Shown one piece after another: positions 1-6,323 of a DNA stretch of 64,000 nucleotides. The position numbers and the translations under genes were made by a program. The stretch is taken from assembly GCF_000280055.1 (NCBI RefSeq), contig NZ_ALAB01000043.1, positions 1 to 64,000 on the forward strand. The letters are read 5' to 3'. The stretch is from Alishewanella aestuarii B11 (GTDB lineage Bacteria; Pseudomonadota; Gammaproteobacteria; Enterobacterales; Alteromonadaceae). The notes beneath the pieces are model-generated. The model ran no database searches. It had not been told where the DNA came from and saw only the letters and a program-made list of their open reading frames with translations. Within the stretch, counting starts at the first letter, position 1. Every line of letters begins with the position of its first letter.

Positions 1-100
1 AAATACCGTCCGGAGTGTAAGGACTAAAGTCGCGGAAATCATTAGGGTCAGCGGGGGCGCGCCCCGCATTAATAAGACCGGATATAGTGCCGCAGCCCAT
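1..100 (-). CDS. Possible partial lipoprotein-like ORF, running off the window
   Basis: A reading frame on the minus strand starts with ATG at 100 and stays open to base 1. Its first residues are MGCGTISGLINAG, followed by a charged, proline-containing stretch. The GCG near the start resembles the end of a lipobox. The same frame continues upstream through GTT TGG to a TGA, then another short open stretch beginning with ATG at about 148. This could be a lipoprotein gene whose signal peptide is broken by the in-frame TGA, or the frame may be chance. No good ribosome binding site precedes either ATG. No family is recognised and the rest of the gene lies outside the window. Confidence 0.25.
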   Translation of the reverse strand, partial: MGCGTISGLINAGRAPADPNDFRDFSPYTPDGI

Positions 101-147
101 CCAAACTCAGCACACGTTAAAAACCCTTGCAAAGGAGGCGTTCATAT

Positions 148-178
148 AGTGCTGTGGATAGAAAAGTGCTGTGGATAA
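148..178. promoter_or_regulatory. Direct repeat carrying two DnaA-box-like sites
   Basis: The 13-base unit AGTGCTGTGGATA occurs at 148-160 and again at 165-177, a 17-bp period. The second copy extends to TGTGGATAA (170-178), a perfect reverse complement of the DnaA box TTATCCACA. The first gives TGTGGATAG (153-161), one mismatch away. The pair lies just downstream of the Lrp-type gene. The match is seen directly; DnaA binding is inferred. Confidence 0.4.
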
Positions 179-186
179 GTGCCTGA

Positions 187-615
187 TTAGCGGTGGAACT
201 TAGTTTCCAGGATCACCGAGGAGGTGGTGCGTTCCACACCTTCCAGATTACCAATATCATCCAGCAGGTGACTAAGCTGCTCCGTTGTTTGCGCCTGGAC
301 TATGGCAATCAAGTCATACTCGCCGCTGATCGCATAGAGGGCGGCAATTTGTGGCATTTGCCGTAGCTCGACATTAGTACGGGCGGTGAGTTTTTGTTTG
401 ACCTTAATGCTGACGTGCGCCGATACCAGGTTGCTGAGGTAACTTTCCCCCAATTCAACGGTAAAGCCTTTAATGATGCCGTTATCCTGCAGCTTCTGTA
501 GCCGGTTTTGTACTGTGGTGCGGGATAGCTGCAGCGCACGCGCCAGATCCGAAATACTGGCCCGGGCATCGCGCTGTAACAGTGCTAGCAGTTTTTCATC
601 TTCTTTATTTAGCAT
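187..615 (-). CDS. Lrp/AsnC family transcriptional regulator
   Basis: A 142-residue regulator: an N-terminal winged helix-turn-helix (ISDLARALQLSRTTVQ) followed by the AsnC/RAM effector-binding domain, which contains the typical GEYDLIAIVQA strand. The ATG at 615 (MLNKEDEKLL) was chosen because it gives the usual family length; a longer frame begins at 696 but adds residues unlike the family. The gene is divergent from astA with about 140 bp between them. Lrp-type proteins sense amino acids and bind DNA as octamers or dimers, so control of the neighbouring arginine-succinylating gene is a reasonable inference, but no operator can be proven here. It is a local AsnC-like paralogue rather than clearly global Lrp. 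Confidence 0.9.
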   Translation of the reverse strand: MLNKEDEKLLALLQRDARASISDLARALQLSRTTVQNRLQKLQDNGIIKGFTVELGESYLSNLVSAHVSIKVKQKLTARTNVELRQMPQIAALYAISGEYDLIAIVQAQTTEQLSHLLDDIGNLEGVERTTSSVILETKFHR

Positions 616-673
616 AATGTCAAAATATCTTATCAGAATGCATTTATTATCGATTAAATTGCAAAAAATGCCA

Positions 674-703
674 CTGCAATCTGATTTTTTTGCCAACTAT
701 AAT
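674..703 (+). promoter_or_regulatory. Putative sigma-70 promoter of astA
   Basis: A perfect TATAAT lies at 698-703, with CTGCAA at 674-679 as a weak -35 element 18 bp upstream. It points toward astA, whose start is 50 bp downstream. The promoter sits inside the N-terminal extension of the longer Lrp frame, which supports the shorter Lrp start at 615. Confidence 0.5.
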
Positions 704-753
704 AGCCGACATCCGGACGGCATTGACCGTTGCTATTCTCAGGGCGCCTTTAA

Positions 754-1782
754 ATGTTAGTGATCAGGCCTATTACCGCTGCCGATTTTCCCGCGTTAAA
801 ACGCATTGCCATTGAGTCCGGCCCGGGTTTTACCTCGTTACCTGATCATGATGAGCGGCTGGGGCAAAAAATTGCCCATGCTGAACATAGCTTTGCGGCA
901 CAGGTTAATCAGCCGGGCGATCAGGGCTATTTATTTGTGCTGGAAGACACCAGTAGCGGTGATATCGTAGGCACTACCGGCATCGAAGCGGCAGTTGGCT
1001 TACATACGCCGCTTTATCACTTTCAGCAAAATACCATTATTCATCATAGCGCCGAACTAAATGTCCTTAACCAGCTGAAAACTTTAACGCTATGTAATGA
1101 TTACACCGGCGCGTCAGAAATTTGTACCTTGTTCCTGCGCGAAAGCTATCGTCGTAACCATGCCGGTCGCTTTTTATCGAAAGTACGTTTTCTGTTTATG
1201 GCAGAGCATCCGACACGTTTTGCCAGCAAGGTGATTGCTGAAATGCGGGGTGCGGCCGATGAAAACGGTATACCGCCGTTCTGGAACTGGTTACAAAAGC
1301 TGTTTTTAACCATCGATTTTCCCACCGCTGACAAGTTGATTGGTGTGGGGAAAAAGTCCTTTATCGCTGAGCTGATGCCACGGCACCCGATCTATGTTGA
1401 CCTGTTGCCGCAACAAGCACAGCAGGTGATCGGTTTGGTGCATGAAAATACCAAGCCAGCGTTAAAAATGCTGGAAGCCGAGGGCTTCCGCCATCGCGGC
1501 TATGTGGATTTATTTGACGCCGGCCCCACTGTAGAAGCTCAACTAACCGATATCCGCTCTGTGGCGCAAAGCCGCAAAGTCGCGGTTAAGGTGCAAGAGG
1601 TGCAGGGTGAGTCGACTCTGGCAATTGCCAATACTGCAGTACGGCATTTCCGGGCCAGCTTTGGTAAAGGCGCGCATTACTGCCCGGAGCAACAACTCTT
1701 GCTGCTAAGCCCGGCTATGGCTGAGGTCTTGCAGTTGGAAAGCGGCGATTTCGCCCGTTTTATTAATCTGGATCAGCGTTAA
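754..1782 (+). CDS. astA: Arginine N-succinyltransferase
   Basis: AstA transfers succinyl from succinyl-CoA to the alpha-amino group of arginine, the first step of the arginine succinyltransferase (AST) catabolic pathway in the cytoplasm. The 342 residues match the family length. The start (MLVIRPITAADFPALKRIA) and the conserved block FIAELMPRHPIYV at residues 203-215 are typical. An AGGG precedes the ATG at 754. The downstream DUF1338 gene often accompanies ast genes in Shewanella-like bacteria, but astD, astB and astE are not in this window. The divergent Lrp-type regulator may control it. Identification is firm. Confidence 0.95.
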   Translation: MLVIRPITAADFPALKRIAIESGPGFTSLPDHDERLGQKIAHAEHSFAAQVNQPGDQGYLFVLEDTSSGDIVGTTGIEAAVGLHTPLYHFQQNTIIHHSAELNVLNQLKTLTLCNDYTGASEICTLFLRESYRRNHAGRFLSKVRFLFMAEHPTRFASKVIAEMRGAADENGIPPFWNWLQKLFLTIDFPTADKLIGVGKKSFIAELMPRHPIYVDLLPQQAQQVIGLVHENTKPALKMLEAEGFRHRGYVDLFDAGPTVEAQLTDIRSVAQSRKVAVKVQEVQGESTLAIANTAVRHFRASFGKGAHYCPEQQLLLLSPAMAEVLQLESGDFARFINLDQR

Positions 1783-1849
1783 ACGCGGCCAGTACATTAC
1801 ACTACTACAGCTGATTATATTGAACTACTGAACCCGAAGCGGAGTTGCT

Positions 1850-2653
1850 ATGCATACTGATGTAAAAGCGTTATTCGATAACTTATGGCAAGACTACCTG
1901 AGCGTCACCCCGTCGGCCAAAAAAGTGCACCAACTACTGGGTTCTTCGCAGCAAGATGATGTGATTAACGATCATATCGCGCTGCGCACCTTTAACCTGC
2001 CTAAAGTATCTTTAGACAAGCTGGCTGCCCACTTCCTGGCACTGGGTTATGAAGAGTGTGGTGAGTATCACTTTGAAGCAAAGAAACTCTACGCCAAGCA
2101 TTTTGAGCACGCCGATCGCACCTTACCCAAGGTGTTTATCTCCGAATTGCTGCTGGAAAAATGTTCAGCTGAGTTAAAAGCCACCATTGAGCAGTTAGTG
2201 GCGCAGATCCCTGAGCAAGCGGTCATGGCAGATAATTTCCTGTACTCAGGTACCCACTGGCAAGTCAGCCAGGCGACCTATGAAAAACTGCTGGCAGAAA
2301 GTGAATATGCTGCCTGGGTTGCGGCCTGGGGTTATCGCGCTAATCACTTTACGGTAAGCGTCAATGATCTGCAGAACTTCGATAGCCTTGAGCAGGTGAA
2401 TCAGGCACTGAAAGATGCCGGCTTCCTGCTGAATACGTCAGGTGGCGAGATCAAAGGTACGCCACAGGTGTATCTGGAACAGTCGTCGACGCTGGCGGAT
2501 TTAGTTACCGTTAAGTTCAGCGATACCGAGGCGACCATTCCAAGCTGTTTCTATGAGTTTGCCCGTCGTTACCCCTTGGCGAATGGCTTGCTGTATACCG
2601 GTTTTGTGGCGGCATCGGCGGATAAGATCTTCGAAAGTACCAACGCCCGCTAA
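1850..2653 (+). CDS. DUF1338 protein, 2-oxoadipate dioxygenase/decarboxylase-like
   Basis: A 267-residue member of the DUF1338/HglS family, whose characterised member (Pseudomonas HglS) is a metal-dependent enzyme converting 2-oxoadipate to 2-hydroxyglutarate. The likely metal ligands can be seen: His42 in DHIALRTF, His166 in RANHFTVSV and Glu236 in CFYEFARR, with Arg46 in the position of the substrate-binding arginine. It is the short form of the family. GGAG lies upstream of the ATG. It follows astA by 67 bp and ends in a terminator, so the two are probably co-transcribed. The substrate in this organism is unknown; a role tied to arginine or lysine breakdown is inferred. Confidence 0.85.
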   Translation: MHTDVKALFDNLWQDYLSVTPSAKKVHQLLGSSQQDDVINDHIALRTFNLPKVSLDKLAAHFLALGYEECGEYHFEAKKLYAKHFEHADRTLPKVFISELLLEKCSAELKATIEQLVAQIPEQAVMADNFLYSGTHWQVSQATYEKLLAESEYAAWVAAWGYRANHFTVSVNDLQNFDSLEQVNQALKDAGFLLNTSGGEIKGTPQVYLEQSSTLADLVTVKFSDTEATIPSCFYEFARRYPLANGLLYTGFVAASADKIFESTNAR

Positions 2654-2681
2654 GCGAATATTTCAACCAAAGCTGAACTTT

Positions 2682-2710
2682 GCCCCGGTCCTTGTGCCGG
2701 GGCTTTTTTT
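2682..2710 (+). terminator. Intrinsic terminator after the astA unit
   Basis: A 7-bp GC stem, GCCCCGG (2682-2688) with CCGGGGC (2697-2703), and an 8-base loop, followed directly by seven T. Confidence 0.9.
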
Positions 2711-2830
2711 CGCCCTCGCACTATCCTGACAGCAGCTGCAGCCTTTGCTCGTAGGTAAAACTTCCGCAATTTAGTGCTGTTCTGAGGTACCATTAGCTGA
2801 TGCTCCTGATAAATCTGAACTATTGCCAAG

Positions 2831-3382
2831 ATGACTGAATATCAAAAAATGCTAAGCGGTGCCTGGTATGATCCGCTGGACAAAAACTTGCGCGAGCTGC
2901 GGCTTGAGGCGCGAAAGTTGACGCAGCAGTTTAATAAAACCCAACCCGAGCAGCATAATGTTCGCCGTCGTTTGCAACAGGCGTTATTTGCGACAGTCGG
3001 CGAGCAGGTGTTTATTGAACCGCCATTTTACTGTGATTACGGCAAACACATTTCTTTTGGCGATCATGTTTTTCTGAATTTTAACTGTACCATCCTGGAT
3101 GTTGCGCCAGTCACCTTTGGCCATCATGTGTTTGTTGGCCCTGCGGTGCAGATCTATACCGTTAATCATCCGCTCGATGCTGCAACCAGGCGCAGTGGTG
3201 TGGAGCAGGCACTGCCGGTACAGATTGCTAACGATGTCTGGATTGGTGGTGGTGCCATCCTTTGTCCCGGTGTCAGTATTGGTGAGGGGGCAGTGATTGC
3301 CGCCGGTGCGGTAGTGGTAAAAGACGTACCGGCCCGAGCTGTTGTTGGCGGTAACCCGGCCAGATTATTGAAACAGCTTTGA
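2831..3382 (+). CDS. maa: Maltose/galactoside O-acetyltransferase-like protein
   Basis: A 183-residue left-handed beta-helix acetyltransferase of the Maa/LacA type, which moves acetyl from acetyl-CoA to a sugar hydroxyl. An N-terminal Mac domain ([11 protein letters not shown]) is followed by hexapeptide repeats. The catalytic His lies in YTVNHPLD, and the C-terminal coils ([25 protein letters not shown]) form the CoA site. Length and order fit Maa well. The gene stands alone between two terminators. The exact sugar acceptor cannot be told from sequence; nodulation-type and maltose-type enzymes share these motifs. Confidence 0.9.
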   Translation: MTEYQKMLSGAWYDPLDKNLRELRLEARKLTQQFNKTQPEQHNVRRRLQQALFATVGEQVFIEPPFYCDYGKHISFGDHVFLNFNCTILDVAPVTFGHHVFVGPAVQIYTVNHPLDAATRRSGVEQALPVQIANDVWIGGGAILCPGVSIGEGAVIAAGAVVVKDVPARAVVGGNPARLLKQL

Positions 3383-3494
3383 TTGTTATTCAATCACTTA
3401 GCTCAAATGTCGGGGATAATTATGCCGCCAATACTGGCAATAACCTATAATGGCGTTATATTCAACTTGGTGTCATAACCCAACAGGACATAAT

Positions 3495-3848
3495 ATGAAA
3501 AAAATGCTTATCGCCACGGCTTTACTGTGCAGTACCAGTGCTCTGGCCAATGATGCAATTTCCGCCTCGCTTTGTGGCTTCGTAGCCGAAGATAATCGTA
3601 ATCAGGTACGCAAGGTACTGGCAGATAATAAGTTAAATCTGCGTAATATCTACAGTGGTGTGCGTTGCAATAACGAAAGTTTGTTACAACTGGCGATCCG
3701 CCGCGATGCCCTGGATACCGGTACCTTTATTGTCAAACAAATGCCGGCAAAGGTTTTGGCTGATGCCAATTATGAGGCCTGGGCAACCGCGAATGGCTTT
3801 GCTGACAATCCGCTGGTTAATATTATCAAGGCGCGTTTAGGCGAATAA
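3495..3848 (+). CDS. Secreted DUF3718 domain protein (copy 1)
   Basis: A 117-residue protein with a clear signal peptide (MKKMLIATALLCSTSALA). The mature part begins near NDAISASLCGFVAEDNR and contains the DUF3718 pattern: two cysteines about 35 residues apart that may form a disulphide, NRNQVRKVLADNKLNLRNIY and CNNESLLQLAIRR. The ATG at 3495 was preferred over an in-frame ATG at 3450 because it begins the signal peptide and has AGGA just upstream. It is a paralogue of the protein at 9655-10026. The function of DUF3718 is unknown; export to the periplasm is inferred. Unlike the second copy, no riboswitch is visible upstream. A strong terminator follows. Confidence 0.85.
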   Translation: MKKMLIATALLCSTSALANDAISASLCGFVAEDNRNQVRKVLADNKLNLRNIYSGVRCNNESLLQLAIRRDALDTGTFIVKQMPAKVLADANYEAWATANGFADNPLVNIIKARLGE

Positions 3849-3882
3849 CGCTGGCGCCTTTTCAGCGCTGCTTGTCGTAACT

Positions 3883-3910
3883 AAGCCCCGCAATGCGGGG
3901 CTTTATTTTG
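3883..3910 (+). terminator. Intrinsic terminator after DUF3718 copy 1
   Basis: A perfect 9-bp stem, AAGCCCCGC (3883-3891) with GCGGGGCTT (3895-3903), has a 3-base loop and is followed by a T-rich run (TATTTTG). Confidence 0.9.
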
Positions 3911-3984
3911 TTAAGGCACTGAACTTTTTCAAACTTTTTTCTGACGAAAGCCGTACTGGAATAGAGTTAATCAGGGAATCCCGT

Positions 3985-5472
3985 ATGTTGAAGCAGAGTT
4001 TGCGTTGGGCACGCTATCTGGTGCTGCCATTGTTGTTGGTCGCGCCATCCTTGTTGGCCTTTCCGCTGGAAAAAATTACCGTGCCTTTGGGGCATCCGGC
4101 TAACGGCAGCCTGGTGCATTTACCGGGACAGCAACAGCTGTGGGTTTCTGGCTTTAGCCAATATGAGCGCTGGCTGACTCAGGTCGATTTAAACTCGTAT
4201 CAAACCCGTAGTATCGAAGTACCGCCGCAGGCACAGTATTTTAGCCGCGGCAAACTGGCTGGCTATCAGGATGAGCAACTGTTGTTGCTGACGACCGATG
4301 GCATTTTGCAGCTGGAGCAGCAGGACGGCCGCTTTAACTGGCGCAAGCTGCTGCAGAGCGAGTCAATGTTTCGGGTGGTTGATGCGGTGCGGTTACGCGA
4401 ACGGCAGTTTACTGTGGATCTTGGCTCTGGCCTGAGTGATATTTTACTGCCGGATTTTCAGTTTTATCACCTGTACCGGCAGCAAGCGGACGGTAGCTTC
4501 CGCCACTTTGCGTTACCTGTTAGCGCCCGGGTGCAAACCTGGAATAATAACCGCGCCGACTACAGTGGTCGCCGCTTTTATACCTTGGATGTTAACCTGG
4601 ACGGCATGACGGATCTTCTCTTTGTGCAGGGCGCTCAGGTGCAGGTTTTTTTACAGCAGGCAGACGGTAGCTTTAGTACCGAGCCCTGGCAACCGGGTTG
4701 GCCGCTGGAGTTATCAACTGAGCAACAAGCCGACCAGCGTTCAGATGCCGGACGTAGCTATAGCGGGCAGCGGATTGTCAGTTTGGAGGAGATCACGGAT
4801 CTCGACGGCGATGGCTTGCCGGACCTGGTGCTGCGGGTCGAGCAAATTGCTGATGCATTGGAACGCAGTGCGCGTTTTCTGGTGTATTTTGCCAGCGCGA
4901 CCGAGCAGGGGCTAAGCTTCAGTGCGGCGCCGGATACCGAGATTGCGGTTGATTCGGTCCCGACCGAAGTAGTGATTGCCGATTTTAACGGCGATGGTCG
5001 TAAAGATTTTTATATTCCAACCACTAAGATTGGTGTCGGCACCATTGTGCGGGTGTTATTGCGTGGCAGCGCTAATCTGGATGTGGATTTCTATCTGTTA
5101 TCTGCAGACAGGCGTTATCCTGCGAAAGCTAACTTCCGGCAACAGGCAAAAATTGAGGTCAGTATCAGTAACCTGCGTTTTGATATGCCGCTATTCGAGC
5201 TGATGGATCTGGCCGGTGATGGCCGTAAACATCTGGTGATGGGGGAAGCGGGCACTGAGTTGCGCTTTTTTGCGCCGGATCGCAGTCGCCTGTTTAGCCG
5301 CAACAGCGACAAGGTGCAGTTAACCTTGCCGCGCGATGCCAGTCGGGTCAGAGTGTTTGATCTGAATGCTGATGGCAAAGCCGATTTGGTGCTGCCTTAT
5401 GATAGTCTCGATGCCGAAGGGCAGCGCAATCAACTGGTGTTGCTATTAACGCCGGTACAAAACACAGACTAA
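3985..5472 (+). CDS. Exported FG-GAP/VCBS-repeat protein
   Basis: A 495-residue protein with an N-terminal signal peptide (hydrophobic core LVLPLLLVAPSLLA). Several Asp-rich calcium-binding-like repeats are visible: DVNLDGMTD near residue 202, DLDGDGLPD near 272, DFNGDGRKD near 333, DLAGDGRK near 408 and DLNADGKAD near 459. These are FG-GAP/VCBS blades, so the protein probably folds as a beta-propeller in the periplasm or at the cell surface. No enzymatic domain is seen. It sits alone, 136 bp after the DUF3718 gene and followed by a hairpin with a T run. Its partner or ligand is unknown. Confidence 0.8.
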   Translation: MLKQSLRWARYLVLPLLLVAPSLLAFPLEKITVPLGHPANGSLVHLPGQQQLWVSGFSQYERWLTQVDLNSYQTRSIEVPPQAQYFSRGKLAGYQDEQLLLLTTDGILQLEQQDGRFNWRKLLQSESMFRVVDAVRLRERQFTVDLGSGLSDILLPDFQFYHLYRQQADGSFRHFALPVSARVQTWNNNRADYSGRRFYTLDVNLDGMTDLLFVQGAQVQVFLQQADGSFSTEPWQPGWPLELSTEQQADQRSDAGRSYSGQRIVSLEEITDLDGDGLPDLVLRVEQIADALERSARFLVYFASATEQGLSFSAAPDTEIAVDSVPTEVVIADFNGDGRKDFYIPTTKIGVGTIVRVLLRGSANLDVDFYLLSADRRYPAKANFRQQAKIEVSISNLRFDMPLFELMDLAGDGRKHLVMGEAGTELRFFAPDRSRLFSRNSDKVQLTLPRDASRVRVFDLNADGKADLVLPYDSLDAEGQRNQLVLLLTPVQNTD

Positions 5473-5473
5473 A

Positions 5474-5513
5474 CTTGACGTTAGCGCTGGCGCTGGTCAA
5501 GATAGGTTTTTTT
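5474..5513 (+). terminator. Hairpin with T run between the VCBS gene and crcB
   Basis: CTTGAC (5474-5479) pairs with GTCAAG (5496-5501), and AGCG with CGCT inside. A run of seven T follows at 5507-5513. It reads as an intrinsic terminator for the VCBS gene, placed only 14 bp before the crcB start. It does not match the fluoride riboswitch consensus. Confidence 0.65.
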
Positions 5514-5527
5514 CAAAGGAGTTGCCG

Positions 5528-5899
5528 GTGCTGTATCTGGCGATGCTGCTGGCCGCTGCTGTAGGCGGCGTGTGCCGCTTTTTATTATCCAATCTGCTTG
5601 CGGCCTATTGGACCAAGCCTTTCCCGCTGCCAACCCTAGTGGTAAATCTGAGTGGCGCCTTTCTGTTTGGCCTGTTATGGGCCGGTAAAGATCTGCAGCA
5701 GCTGAGTCAGGCGCAATGGCAGATCCTGGCATTAGCAGCCCTGGGCAGTTTTACCACTGTCTCTTCGTTAAGTTTACAAACTGTGATCTTGTGGCGCAGT
5801 CGCGCTTTGCGCCAGGCGCTGCTTTATCCTGGCATTAGCGTCGGCGGTGGCCTGTTGCTGTTGCTATTTGGTAGCTGGTGCGGGCAGCAGTTATGGTAA
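5528..5899 (+). CDS. crcB: Fluoride channel subunit CrcB/Fluc, divergent first copy
   Basis: A 123-residue, four-helix membrane protein of the CrcB/Fluc family, which exports fluoride through a dual-topology dimer. The conserved Asn of helix 2 is present (Asn40 in TLVVNLSG). The helix 3 motif is degraded: the family TTFSxF appears here as TTVSSL (residues 76-81), so both pore phenylalanines are replaced by Val78 and Leu81. The start was set at GTG 5528 because AAAGGAG ends six bases before it; an upstream TTG at 5522 would touch the Shine-Dalgarno. The gene overlaps the next crcB by seven bases. A heterodimer with the second subunit is inferred. Confidence 0.85.
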   Translation: MLYLAMLLAAAVGGVCRFLLSNLLAAYWTKPFPLPTLVVNLSGAFLFGLLWAGKDLQQLSQAQWQILALAALGSFTTVSSLSLQTVILWRSRALRQALLYPGISVGGGLLLLLFGSWCGQQLW

Positions 5900-6276
5900 A
5901 GCTGAAAGATACGGCGGCGGTCGCCTTGGGAGCGGGTCTGGGATCGGCCTGTCGCCTTAGTCTTGGCGCCTGGGTCGGGGTAACAGTATGGCCCTTTGCA
6001 ACGTTAATGGTTAATTTACTGGGCTCCTTGCTAATTGGCTGGTTAGCGATCGTCAGTCAGCCCGGTGGTCGTTATCCGATGCCAGCCTGGCAGCAACAAT
6101 TCTGGCTGACCGGCTTTTGTGGTGGTTTTACCACGTTTTCCTTGTTTAGTTTCGAGCTGTTGCAGCTATATAGTGCCGCCAGTTACGGCGCAGCCGGCAG
6201 CTATCTGCTGCTGACTGTTATCGGCGGCTGTTGCTGTTGTTATCTCGGGATGCTCCTGGCTCAGCGGCCAGAATAA
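5893..6276 (+). CDS. crcB: Fluoride channel subunit CrcB/Fluc, canonical second copy
   Basis: A 127-residue Fluc subunit with the full signature: Asn41 in TLMVNLLG, and GFCGGFTTFSLFSF with Phe82 and Phe85, the residues that line the fluoride path in studied channels. Four hydrophobic helices are evident, the last with an unusual CCCC run. The ATG at 5893 overlaps the stop of the first crcB (ATGGTAA), implying coupled translation; a GTG at 5878 is an alternative start. Paired unequal crcB genes are best known from Gram-positive bacteria, where the products work together. One complete and one degenerate subunit point to a heterodimer. Confidence 0.9.
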   Translation: MVKLKDTAAVALGAGLGSACRLSLGAWVGVTVWPFATLMVNLLGSLLIGWLAIVSQPGGRYPMPAWQQQFWLTGFCGGFTTFSLFSFELLQLYSAASYGAAGSYLLLTVIGGCCCCYLGMLLAQRPE

Positions 6277-6280
6277 GCTC

Positions 6281-6304
6281 GCCGGCGGCATTGCTGCCAC
6301 CGGC
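6281..6304. terminator. Hairpin between convergent crcB and amidohydrolase genes
   Basis: GCCGGCGGCA (6281-6290) pairs with TGCCACCGGC (6295-6304), with one internal mismatch and a 4-base loop. It lacks a T run on either strand. It sits between two convergent stops, so a bidirectional termination role is plausible but unproven. Confidence 0.4.
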
Positions 6305-6323
6305 TATCCCACGGTCAACCTGA

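Noticed and set aside
5474-5527. Fluoride riboswitch in front of crcB
   Set aside because: Only a simple hairpin with a T run fits in the short leader; the conserved pseudoknot and GGCGAUGG-type core are absent.
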